From contig CAJZBQ010000032.1 of NCBI GenBank assembly GCA_914767885.1, positions 992,001 to 1,056,000 of the forward strand: 64,000 bases of DNA, written 5' to 3'. Below, piece by piece: positions 46,172-57,490 of the stretch. The notes below the pieces were generated by a model. That model was not told the origin of the DNA. It searched no databases and saw only the letters and a list, made by a program, of their open reading frames with translations. A program made the position numbers and the translations under genes. This DNA is from Blepharisma stoltei (taxonomy: Eukaryota; Ciliophora; Heterotrichea; Heterotrichida; Blepharismidae). Each line of letters opens with the position of its first letter. The stretch's first letter is position 1.

Positions 46172-46396
46172 TAGCGCTGCACCGCTATGGATTGCCTTGG
46201 CGAGGATTCTCCACAGCAACTTGGACTCTGGCGAATCACCTAAAGGTGACAAGTCAATTCCAAGTTGACAAAAGCGCACCCTTTTGCAAGGATTTGTCAA
46301 CTTGGAGTTGACTTGCCACCTTTAGGTGACTTGTCAGAGCTCCAAGTTGATGCGGAGAACTCTTGCTAAGGCAAATCCATAGCGGTACAGACGCTA
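46172..46396. mobile_element. 225-bp palindromic element, intergenic
   Basis: Ends TAGCGCTGCACCGCTATGG and inverse. Internal pairs include CACCTAAAGGTGACAAGTCA and TCCAAGTTGACAAA with their inverses. TA at both edges (46172-46173 and 46395-46396). No coding potential. Confidence 0.85.
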
Positions 46397-46421
46397 TATA
46401 TATATTAATTTATTAAAACCA

Positions 46422-49400
46422 TTACGAAATGATCTGATTTCTGGCAGTTGAGTACAGTTCACTAATAGACTCATCAATAGGCGCTCCATCTCTTGACTTC
46501 ATCACAGTAGACTTCCTCCTCTGAGACCTTCTCGAGTACGAATTCAAGCTTGCCCTCGCAATCGCAGTGATATCTACATTATTCTTAACGACCGCCACAT
46601 CTCTAATTCTTTCAATATCTTCAAAATCACTAATAAACTCCGTCTTATTATCCACCTCAATTGAATCTGTCTTATCTCCCAGCCTTGGGTTGAGCATGCT
46701 AATTAATTTTGTGCTTACTTCTAAGCTGGTATTCCCCAATTTCGTCCTCGTCTTTTTAAACTGCCGAATCCTCTCAATTTCTTCATTTGCGTCAGCGTGA
46801 CTTCTAGCATTTGGGTCTTTTGGGCATTGAAAGGCGGAGTGCCCAATTTGTCGGCAGCTTGGGCATTTCTTTTTGCTGCTTTTTTGGTCTTTTTCTTCAG
46901 GATTTACTTCTTCTTCGCTTTCGTCTTTCATTTCGTGCTTCGACCTGACGCAGCCAGGGGCGTCTTCTTTTGATTTTCCACAGCACCAATACATAGTACC
47001 GTTCCATTTTCCAGGGTGTAAGCAGCAGGACCAGTTAAAATTGTCCCTTTCATAGTAATTTTTATTACAAAACTTGCACAGTTTTTCTTCATCTAGGCCG
47101 TTTAATTTTCTTTTAGAGTTTATTTCTCGGGCTTGTTGGCGGAGTTTGGCGTATCCTTCATTGAGTTCGTCGTATTTTTTTTCTAAATCTTGGTATTTGC
47201 TTTCGAGGAAATCCCGCTCATCTTTGGCTTGGGAAATTTGTTTGGATTTTTGGTGGAGGACATCTTTTATGTGGTTTTTGAGGCTTTTGACCTCTTCGCG
47301 GTAGTCAGTTCTTTTCATAGAAAAAACGTGATTTTGTGTGATATATTCTATATACTTGGTAAGCGTGATTTCAGCGATGTCTTCGTTTTCAATGGTGTAT
47401 AGGCATAACTCGACAGATTTTTGCTTTAAAATGTCATTTTCATCATGAATCGCGTCTCGACTATTGACTGGGCCGTTTAAGCTGAGGCTGGCTTCATAAA
47501 GACCTTTAAGCCTTTCTCCCATAATGTCGCTTTGCATTTCTAATAGAGAATACCAGTGTAAAAGTTCATTGGATTTGTTATCAAGTGACGCATTTCTGGT
47601 CCTTTCGTTACTGAGAAGCTGCCCAAGCAGGTTTCTTTCAGAGTCTTTAATCTCTTTAAGCCTCTGGTACTCAGCTACCTGTTCTATAATAAAATTGGTA
47701 TTTTTTTCAGCTTTTTCCATAGACTGTACGCCAGTGCTGATTTGGCATCTTAAGGCAGCCAATGTGCATCTGCTTGTAATAAGCCTTTCTTGGTATTCGT
47801 TAATTTCTTCTTTAATTCGAAGCTTTTCTGCTTCTGTCATCTGCCATTTGGATTTTAGCTCACTGAGGTTTTTATTGATGCTTCTCAGTTCTTTTCCAAT
47901 TATGTCGCTTAATTTTATGCCGTCGTAGGTCCCTTTTTCTGGGGTGAGGCGGAAAAAACTACATTGTAGTTTTTTACTCCTTTTTTTTTTTGAAGGGAAA
48001 TAACGGTTTTTTTTAACATAAAATTTTTTGAGGAAAAAAAACAGCAATCAAAAACTACAAAAACTACTATGAGAAAAAAAACCTAGGGTGTAAAAAACTA
48101 CATAGTGCAAAATTTTGGTCAAACAGGAGGAAAAAACTACTAGTGAATGTTTTTGTCTTCCAGGGACAATTAATATTAAAAGAAGAAAGATGACAACATT
48201 ATATTGTATATATATTATATTCATTGTTATATATCAAATCTGTTAAAGACACTCATAAATGAACACAGGAATTATACTACACTATAATATTTATAATTTT
48301 TTTTGCAAAACAGTATGAAAAAACTACTAACAAAAAATTAATAAAAGTATAATATTAATAATGATTGAACAAGAGAGAATTGACAATAATAAAGGCATGA
48401 ATTGCTATCATAGCAAGCTATCTATTACCATAAATTCAAGATCAACACCCTTAAATTTATAATTAAAAAATAGCTAACACAAAAAGCTACACAAAATGGA
48501 GGAAAAAACAGCAACTCAAAAACATGGTAGGAAAAAACTACCAGTAATTTTTTAATAGTCCCATTTTGGTATGAAAAAACTACAAATGGAAAACCTAGGG
48601 TGGAAAAAACTACAATATCAATTTTTATTAGATTTTAATCCAAAAAAATATAAAAAAAGTAAAAGAAGTTTAAAAAGGTTTATCCCAACTATGGGTAAAG
48701 CTATTTATTAAGATAAGATTATCACTTTCAATAGAATTATTTCTAATACTAATTATTTGCTTTCCGTAACTTAATGCCATTTGTTTGAGAATCATTAGCA
48801 GTCCGTTTCAGGCCTGAATTAACCATTTTTTCTTTTATTTTCCCATTACTCCAATCAGAGCATTCAGGTAAGAGCCATCTTCTTGAGGTAACTGCAATAA
48901 TGAGGTCTATCCAGTTATCACCTGATACATCACATACAAATAATATGTGGCTACAAGCAACACCATACCGCAACATTTTATAACATGTACAAGAAGCTTT
49001 CCTGCGATCAACTTGAAAAACTTTGGTATCATCTCTGAATATTTCTAATATAAAATATAAGTTATATTATTGTATATAAATATAAGTATGAATGTAGGAT
49101 TGTAAATACGTTTATTATAAATTTACCTTTCTCCCCTTCTTATCTAAAATTAAATTAAAGCTGCTATTTATGCAATAATAGATATTACCATCTTCAACTT
49201 TATTAATTGAACATTGCTCTATTTTTTCTAAGGATTTTTGAAAAAGATTATAGCTATATCTTGTAAAGACATTGTTTCAGCTTACAGCTAAATTTCCTTT
49301 ATAAGGGCCATATAATTTTTCTTTTTGAATACAAACTTTTTTTTCGAAATTGTCGTTTTCGCTCTTAATAATATTATCAAAAACAGTCAGAATGCGGCAG

Positions 49401-52400
49401 TTCTTATTTCTTTTTAATATTCTTATTGATCTTTTAACTTGGGAATTTAAACTCTCGCTTCTGGAGGTCGTTTTTATACCCATAGTTGGGTATTTAAGAC
49501 AAGCATATTTAGCCCACTGTGATTTTAATGTTTCAAGTTTAATAAATCCAGAACATTCTTTTAATCTTGGGAATTTATTCAGCAGAGCATTTCAGTGTTT
49601 TTAAAATTTTTTTAGCATCTTTAGAATAATAAAGGGACCACCAGTATTCACTGAATTCTTCCCAAGTGATGTCTATATGAATTAAATTACTTACAAACTT
49701 TTAGTATTTAAATTGGACTAATAAGCATATATCCATATTAATACATGATAAAAAATTAAGTAAGGAAACAGTTGTCATGAGTATAATATTTCTCTCAATA
49801 TGTCAAATGCAAAAGATTATCTTTGCTGGTCTAAAGACTTTGCAAAGAGCTTTATATTGGGCTTGATTTCTATCTACAAATAATATAAAATTGAGAGTTT
49901 TGCATTATACTTTCACCTGCTATATTTAAATTAATCTGATAACTAATCTTATCATTTCAGTTAGATTGGAAATAGTTTATGAGAGAAGAGATCATATTAG
50001 AAAATTATTAATCAAGATACTACTTTCGGGCAATTAAAATGATTTAAAAATTGTGAAAATATTCATTCATAGTCTTTTGCAGTCTCATTTTTGCATAATC
50101 CCATACCCAAAGCCAATTTGGACCCATTCGAATCAACTGTTAGAATAAAAATTGCGCATCTGAAGTTATTATGCACTTTATAAGTGCTATCAATGCATAT
50201 TACATCCTTTAGTTGATTTCACATAGCAATCTGTTTAGAATCTGTAAATAAAAAATCTTTTCATTTTTTCCACTGTATTCTATTATTGAATCTTTCATAT
50301 AATGCTCATTGTCTAGCAATGACTCAAAAGTCATATCTGAAATATTTATCTTTCTATAATATTCTATACTTCATACTTTTAGATAAATTTATTTAAAATA
50401 GATCTTGCTACTCATTCTTATAGAAATTTAATGTTTACGCTAAATATAAATGCACATTATTCATATTGCTCCAATAATAAATTTTTAAGCTTTGCCTTTG
50501 AAATATTAGTTTTTATGAGTAGAATTTATCATCATCTGCAATTGCTTAACAGTGAATCCTTCTATATAGTAATTTATAGCTTCATTTCTGATACTATCTG
50601 GTATCAATTCGCATTCTAGCAAGTTCTGCTCATCATTTGTGGTAATTTGTCCATGATTGTGAACTTTATTAATATCTGTACACTCAAAATACAATAAATC
50701 TGTTGTTTCTTTATAATATTTCCAGGTCATTTTAAATTTGCAATGTTCAATTGGAGTTATAGAGGGAAATAAAATATTTTTATGCTCGCTTCCAAAATAG
50801 CAAGAAAACCAAATGATTTTTCTTTTTGAATTAGAGCCTCTCACTTTTATTTTGACTTTATCATCTTCCAAAGATTTTTGTTTTATAAATCCTTCAAATG
50901 CTTTGATAGAAGTAAAACTGTACTTATCTCCAAAGTTAAAGGAACTTATTATGTGTAATTGATCTATCTCTTTTTCAATTACAAGCCCATTATTATTTAT
51001 GTTTGGGCTTTCAAGTTTAATCTCTATAATTTGTATAAATGTTATTTGTGAATTAGCTGTACGTATATTCTGAAAATAAAATGAATAAAGGCTAATAAAA
51101 ATTGGTTTATATTTTATAAATAATGATATTCTTTTTTTCTGATATCTGTCTAACAATAGATAATTTCTCTATTTCTTGATTGACATTATTTAAGCGTTCA
51201 CTAAATGATATTAAGTTTTGAGAATCTTCTTGCTTTTCTTTGTGATCACTGTTTTCATGATTTGCTTGCATATTGTGCCGCAAATTTATTGGATGCTCAT
51301 ATTTTTTATGCTTTTTGTATTCAGACATCAGAAATGCTAGCTGCAGCAAGTCTAATTTAAACCAAGAGCATATAGCAGTTCCAAATTCTGGATCCTGAAT
51401 AGCAAGCTCCATCATTTCGTCTTTAAGCACTTCACCTGATTTGGCAGTTATAGAGATTTTGGCTTTCTTAGCGATTTGAGCTATTAATTCGCCATTTTTT
51501 ATTGTTATTAATTCTATTGAAAGTGATAATCTTATCTTAATAAATAGCTTTACCCATAGTTGGGATAAACCTTTTTAAACTTCTTTTACTTTTTTTTATA
51601 TTTTTTTGGATTAAAATCTAATAAAAATTGATATTGTAGTTTTTTTCCACCCTAGGTTTTCCATTTGTAGTTTTTTCATACCAAAATGGGACTATTAAAA
51701 AATTACTGGTAGTTTTTTCCTACCATGTTTTTGAGTTGCTGTTTTTTTCCTCCATTTTGTGTAGCTTTTTGTGTTAGCTATTTTTTAATTATAAATTTAA
51801 GGGTGTTGATCTTGAATTTATGGTAATAGATAGCTTGCTATGATAGCAATTCATGCCTTTATTATTGTCAATTCTCTCTTGTTCAATCATTATTAATATT
51901 ATACTTTTATTAATTTTTGTTAGTAGTTTTTTTTCATACTGTTTTTGCAAAAAAATTATAAATATTATAGTGTAGTATAATTCCTGTGTTCATTTATGAG
52001 TGTCTTTAACAGATTTGATATATAACAATGAATATAATATATATACAATATAATGTTGTCATCTTTCTTCTTTTAATATTAATTGTCCCTGGAAGACAAA
52101 AACATTCACTAGTAGTTTTTTTCCTCCTGTTTGACCAAAATTTTGCACTATGTAGTTTTTTACACCCTAGGTTTTTTTTCTCATAGTAGTTTTTGTAGTT
52201 TTTGATTGCTGTTTTTTCCTCTCAAAAAAATTTTATGTTAAAAAAACCGTTATTTCCCTTCAAAAAAAAAAAGGAGTAAAAAACTACAATGTAGTTTTTT
52301 CCGCTTCACCCCTTTTTCTGTGCTTGAGGTAACTCCATATACAGATGGACGCCTTTTGGCAGCGACATTTCTACAGTCAGCTTCAAACATAGGCAGTAAA

Positions 52401-52740
52401 TATTTTCTGATGACTTCTAAGGCGATTTCTGGGGTAACTTGTATAGCTTATAAGCAATTTTATGATAATTTTTTATATAAAAAACCTAATTCTATAAATT
52501 TTCTTAAATCTTGCACAAAAAATGCTTAGTAAGCTATATATCTTCACGTGATTTGCGGTTTCGGATTTTATTACAAAATTCATATGTGATAAGTGGCTTT
52601 ATTTTTCGGGTTGACCGAGATGTAGCAAGGTTGACTTTTCGCTTTCGGATTGAGGGTACTGATATTGTCTTAGAAAGAAAATGCGTGCTCATGGTTGACT
52701 CATTTGTGGAGTATTCCAGGGTTGTGCGATAAGAAAGCAT
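46422..52740 (-). CDS. Zinc-knuckle coiled-coil protein split by a MULE transposon
   Basis: ATG 52740 (MLSYRTTLEYS), IES 52445-52539, 4,379-bp MULE, stop at 46422. After removal 1,845 bases, 614 residues, in frame. The junctions read SREDIQVTPEIALEV and TSSTEKGTYDGIKLSD. The first part is basic, and residues of about 150-400 are coiled coil. A Cys/His-rich block (CKFCNKNYYERDNF, then SCCLHPGKWNGTMYWCCG) is followed by a CCHC zinc knuckle CPSCRQIGHSAFQC. Nucleic-acid or protein binding is inferred. Because the frame closes exactly at the transposon's direct repeat, the gene is functional only after precise excision. Confidence 0.88.
47942..52320 (-). mobile_element. Mutator-like (MULE) DNA transposon with ~0.8-kb inverted ends
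   Basis: Outer ends GGTGAGGCGGAAAAAACTAC and its inverse; arms 47942-48737 and 51511-52309 are near-identical inverted repeats (about 800 bp). An 11-bp target duplication CCCTTTTTCTG is at 47931-47941 and 52310-52320, the size expected for Mutator elements. Between the arms are the remains of a transposase on the minus strand. Confidence 0.93.
48749..51430 (-). pseudogene. MULE transposase, decayed
   Basis: In pieces across frames. The N-terminal part has a helical region (MMELAIQDPEFGTAICSWF), then a WRKY/GCM1-type zinc-binding unit (IIWFSCYFGSEHKN with HCKFKMTWKY and VHNHG). Part of the DDE core: WNQLKDVICIDSTYKVHNN, ILTVDSNGSKLALGMGL, AKDYEWIFSQF. The C-terminus is a SWIM zinc finger (SCTCYKMLRYGVACSHILF). 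UGA reads as W in the core (RYDFWVIARQW), so the element uses the host code. Frame breaks near 51110 and after 50506 suggest it is not intact, unless introns explain them. Confidence 0.8.
52445..52539 (-). other. IES, 95 bp, in the zinc-knuckle gene
   Basis: TA 52443-52444 and TA 52538-52539; ends TATAGCTTA and inverse. Joins SREDI to QVTPEIALEV. Confidence 0.85.
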
Positions 52741-52971
52741 GTTTTATAGCTTTTAATAAAAAAAATGCATCATTGCCCTCAGTTAATAGGCCCGAATACT
52801 TTATTTTTAAAATTTTTTTATTTTTAAATGCTTTTTAATTATAAAATAGATTAAATTTCTAAAAAAAAAATTTAATCAAGGATTTAGATAGTTTTCAATT
52901 AATAATTATTACAAAAAATAGCTAGAAATAAGCTGCAGATAATCAAAAAATATTCTCAGTTTTAATAAATT

Positions 52972-55339
52972 ATGGAGCCAGGATCAGGTTCTGTCAACCT
53001 CTTTGAAAGGTTCAGCTCGCTTTCTTCAGATGACCGTTCATTATATTATAATCCTGAAGCTCCCTACACAGAAGTCCAATTTCATGAAATAAAAAACACA
53101 ATTGACAAATGCAAGAAAAAATCTTCCAGCACAAAAATAAAATCACTCAATAAACTTGTGACAGCTTGCAATGAGGCGACTGATTTTACGTTGCTTATTG
53201 ATATGCTTCCTAATTGGGTTTACTTGTTTTCTTCACTCACCAAATTTGAGGCAGAAAAAGCAGTCCGTGAAGCAGCATTTAAAACACAAATTGTTTTCTT
53301 TTCCAAATTTATACTATTTTTATTAAATAATTTTCTATTAAATTAATAATTTTTTTCAATAAATTCATATAAATAAGCATAAGAAATCATTTGCTAAATA
53401 TTTAGACGAAATTTTTACCCCACTGTGGCTAGGAAGATGTGACCCATGCCGAGAGGTCGCTGAAAATGCAAAACGGGCTTTTTCCGCTGCTTTCCCAGAA
53501 GACAGGCAGCCAAAAGTAGTCGAAAAATGCTTTGAAAGATACATGAGAGAGAGCATGAGCATTTTAAGAGAAGACATCAAAGAAAAAGAAGAAATCAACG
53601 AAAGGTTAATGAGCTGCTCAATTCTTGGCATAAAAGAAGCAGTAGAAATGACTGACACAATTATCCCACAAATTGCACCTTTATATGAAAGCTTACCTAT
53701 ATGGAATTTTACAGCTTCAAACTATTTGCCATTGGTCAGATCTGCCAGTATGTTTTGTATAAATACTTTTCTAAACAAAGGAATTTTACAAAGAGATCAT
53801 TATATGAGGATGCTACCACTTATATTTGGGCTACTCAAAGATAAGAATAGGCTAGTACATCAAGCATTGTGGGACCAAACTTTTCTCAATTTTTTAGGAA
53901 AATTTCCTGAATTTAAGGATAATGTTGACACAAATAGCATAATAAAAGACTTATGCTCATGCTTGGTAAATGGAGCATATGGTGCTGGACCTGTCTTTTA
54001 TCCACAGCTAGTCAAGTTTCTTACTCCCCCCCCCTTTTAAATTGAAACAAAATATAGGTAAAATTCCTACTTTTTTGGGAAATTACCCCCCTTTAAATTG
54101 AAACAAAATTTTTTGTTTCAATTTTTTTTTGGGGGGGGAGTTAGTTTTCTGGGCAATGAAAAACTAGGTGGAAAAAAGACTATTGAGAATCTTTTCCTGG
54201 CTATATTAAAAGGATTTAATTCTGAGGATGGAAATTTCCATGGGAAATTTATTTTGAATGCTTATTATGAAGTAGTGGTCTTTGTGTCTATCAAGCTTCC
54301 AGAAAAATCCAAAGACATTAATAAATTCATATTAGAACCTGCCAATATGTACTTGCAGTCTCAATCCCTGATTACTCCAATTATGCATTTAAATGTAGTT
54401 CCTGGCTTATTAGGCCAAACTCTCGGGTATCTAGAGCAACGCGGCATTTTCCCCGAAATTTCTGAATATCTTTACCAGCTAAGTTATGGAGGCCTCCAGC
54501 AATCTCCACAGGTCGCCATTGCCTTTTTAAAGGAGCTTAACAATGAGTTGACGTCTAAAGGTCCTCAATGTCGCAGCTTAATAAGAAACTTGATCCATAT
54601 AATGCACAGCCAAATTTCCCAAGACATAGAAAACAAATTCACAATTAACGACCACGAGCAGCTCCAAAATAAGCTAAAAATGCTTCTGGCCTTCACAGAA
54701 ATTTCTTCATCTCTTGATATTCCTATTTATGACTGGTGGACACGAGGCATTAATGAAAAATTATCAGTCGAAATCCTCAGAATTTTGGTTTCTATATTGA
54801 AAACTGACCCAAAACAATGGTGGAGAGCAGTGGTCCAAAGCAAAATTTCTTATGATAATTTACCTTTATTAATCCCTGACGTCTTTTCTGAAGCTTTACT
54901 TAAAGCTGCAGACGCAGCAGAGCTTGAAGATTTAGTGACTGGACTTATAAATTCATTAAAAGACTCCACAAACTTGGCAGTTTCAGCTGTTTTGATTGGA
55001 ATTTTGTTAAATATAAGCACATCTAAGCTAATCACACTTATTCCTCTGCACACAAAAATAAGAAAAAACGTGTTTATACTATTGGAATTGCACAAAGAAG
55101 AAGAATTAAGTCTGCAGGAAGTAATGAATATGTGGAAAGAAAGCTTAGAAAAAGAAAGGAATGGAGATGAGGTCTGCTTTATATGCTGCAGGGCTAATGA
55201 AATCAATGACAGCTCGCTGCCTGACCTTGAGTGTATAAGCTGTCGGAATAAAGTCCACAAAGCCTGCGTTGAAAATGTAGAAACTAAAGAAAAGTGCTTA
55301 TATTGTGAAGAAAAATTTAGCGAAATAGTTAACTTATAG
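52972..55339 (+). CDS. LTN1: Listerin-type E3 ubiquitin ligase (ribosome quality control), short form
   Basis: ATG 52972; IESs of 94 and 120 bp removed leave 2,154 bases, 717 residues. The N-terminal region matches listerin: STKIKSLNKLVTACNE, WVYLFSSLTKFEAEKAVREA, LDEIFTPLWLGRCDPCREVAE and AFSAAFPEDRQPKVVEKC. Middle HEAT-like helices follow. The C-terminal RING is C4HC3: CFIC, CISC, H and C in NKVHKACVE, and CLYC (residues about 660-708). Listerin ubiquitinates stalled nascent chains on 60S subunits. At 717 residues it is well under half of animal Listerin (about 1,770), so much of the middle repeat region is missing. Confidence 0.85.
53282..53375 (+). other. IES, 94 bp, in listerin
   Basis: TA 53280-53281 and TA 53374-53375. 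Joins REAAF to KHKKSFAKYLDEIF. Confidence 0.9.
54024..54143 (+). mobile_element. IES, 120 bp, second MITE family (TTTAAATTGAAACAAAA termini)
   Basis: TA 54022-54023 and TA 54142-54143. ACTCCCC plus TTTAAATTGAAACAAAA at the left, a spacer, then the same motif directly repeated and followed by its inverse ending GGGGGGGAGTTA. Joins QLVKFL to SFLGNEKLGG. Confidence 0.9.
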
Positions 55340-55701
55340 CACATTTAAAATTTCTATTAGGTTAGGGCTCAGGCCCTATATCCATCTCTGTGAGAGAAGT
55401 TCACGACTTCTTGAGAATCTCAGCTCAAGAGAATGGGTCTACATGTGTCTGATATAAACTGGAAGGATTTAGGGACAGAAACAGTTTGAAAGTTAGGCAG
55501 CCCACCTACCGTTATTCAGAGCTGTGGTCCAAGCTGAGGCCAAGAAGTACATGACTTAAAGAGTTATCTTAAACTTAAACTTATAACAAAAATGTTTTTA
55601 AAGCTTGTTACTCCTTGCATATTTATATAAATTTCTTACTTTAAACATCTTAAAATTCAGTAAATAAATAACATTATTTTGAATTAATCTTGATATACAC
55701 G
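55340..55701. repeat. Intergenic spacer with a GC-richer repeat-like block
   Basis: About 55355-55570 is GC-richer (GGGCTCAGGCCCTATATCC to GCTGAGGCCAAGAAGTAC) and resembles the SINE-like class in composition. No direct repeats identified. The rest is AT-rich. Confidence 0.4.
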
Positions 55702-57382
55702 TTATCTTCTTGAATTCAGTCCTAGCGACCCTTCTGAAATCCCATCATGTGAAAACACGCATTCCGCATCAGCATTTACCTTAAAAAACTCGCCCAAAGA
55801 TTTCCCGAGATCTCCTCCCCCTTTCACTATGTCTAATTTCTATATATTCTTTACCAGTAGCTCTCCATAATTTGTACAAAACGGGTCCTGCCGCACCTGA
55901 TGGGCAGGCTTTAAATTATACTGCACCCAGGGTGTTCCTTCTCTGTTTAAAACTCTAATTAAATGGTCTTCGTCTTTAACGATCTCTTTCCTTATCAAAT
56001 TTCCTTCTTTTACAGCGCTTCCTTTTAATAGTAATTTTGGGTGTCTGTATTTTTTAACTGGAAAAACAGGCAACAGATCTTTGTGTTCTTCGTAGAAATT
56101 GCAGGGTTTAAGGGTCTGGACGTAATTTTCGTTGACCAGGAATCTTACTTTTTGAGGGACGCCATATCATTTTTGGGATTTTTCGGAGGAATTAGTTTCT
56201 TTGATTAGGGGTTTCAGACAGATGCTGGGCTGAATAGAAGATTTGTAAGAAGCCACGTCGCTGAGGTCTTGGAAAACTGGCTCACTTTTGACTTCATTGA
56301 TGTCTGGGTTTTGATTTTGATTTGCATTGACTGAAGTAATAAAAGTTATGTCTTTACTTTCCCCTTACATATTTTTAGTTAATTTTAATAGGAGAAACAG
56401 TATTTTATAGGATTTTCAAAATATTTTAAAATAAATTTATATTAATAATTTTAATTATGAGCATAAAAAATAACTATTTATATTAATCATTATGAAGGAA
56501 TTTTTCAATTAATTACTCTCCACAATGTGGAGAATTAGGGGGCACATTTTCTGGCATCCTACAATCCGAAGGAGGATTTTGCTGATCTGCACTAAAGTTA
56601 TCAGTTTCCAAAATGGAGGTTCTCAATATCTCTTCATTACTAGTAGTTCTATAAAATTCTGACTGTGCTTTATATGAGTCTTTACTTCATATTGACCTCA
56701 TATCTTGTTCACTTTTATTTATAATCCCTGACCTTATTATTGTAGATTTCGACTGCTCATTTAGCGTATATATAGAAGGTGGCTCAGACAGAGTTTTTCA
56801 ATCATTTTTCGGAACTTTTCCCATTTGTGCAGAAGAGCTTAATATAAATGCAGGCTTAAAGGACTCTTCAGATGTATATATTTCTGAATACCCTGCCACA
56901 GGCTCTCTTCGAGACGACTCAAAATAGCTTACCGATGATGGTTTTATTACATCTCTGACTTTATCCTGTTGAGAATAAGATCTTTTTAAGGCAACTGCTT
57001 TAAGCATTGGCGGAATCCCTTCTTTTGGCTTAAATTGTGAAAATTTGAAAGCTTCGGCTGCATTTTTTCGCAAATTAAAGTTCATGATGGTAGATTGTTT
57101 AGGCACGGCTGAGTCGTTGTTTTGAATAGGCTGCACTTCTAAATCTAAATATTTCCCTGGCATTGGGATATTTGATACTATGCTGCATTCACTTTGGTTT
57201 CTAGACAGCTTGGCTCTACTTAAGTAACTTGATGGGTCGTTTTGTGACAAATTTGATAAATTGTTTGAACCTTGTGAGATATTTGGCTGATTTTTGATTG
57301 AAGAAATTGGAGGCAGGTTTTTTCCGTAAACTTGGAAATTTGGCTTGATAATTTGGTCTCTTTGGTTTTCTCCTTGAAACAT
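55702..57382 (-). CDS. Hypothetical protein (494 residues), one gene if the 181-bp IES is real
   Basis: ATG 57382 (MFQGENQRDQIIKPNFQVYG), one in-frame UGA (KNDWKTLS), IES 56357-56537, 15-nt intron 55840-55854, stop 55702; 1,485 coding bases. The N-terminal two thirds is S/N/P-rich and disordered. The C-terminal ~190 residues look folded (YGVPQKVRFLVNENYVQTL, REGTPWVQYNLKPAHQVRQD, GDLGKSLGEFFKVNADAECV). If the IES is not used, 56513-57382 is a 289-residue gene and the 55702 frame lacks a start codon, which argues for one gene. Confidence 0.65.
55840..55854 (-). other. 15-nt intron
   Basis: On the minus strand GTAAAGAATATATAG. Removal eliminates an in-frame TAG and joins YGELL to KLDIVKGGGD. 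Confidence 0.85.
56357..56537 (-). other. Probable IES, 181 bp
   Basis: TA 56355-56356 and TA 56536-56537. Ends TAATTCTCC and TACTTTCCCC resemble each other as inverted termini; a hairpin CTCCACATTGTGGAG lies at one end. Joins PENVPP to KDITFITSV. Confidence 0.55.
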
Positions 57383-57490
57383 ATAAATATTAAAAAAAAT
57401 ATGCTATGGACGTTATATATATAAAAATCAAATAATTTAACATTAAATCTTCATTTAATATAGTATTTTATATATACAAAGATTAAATAG

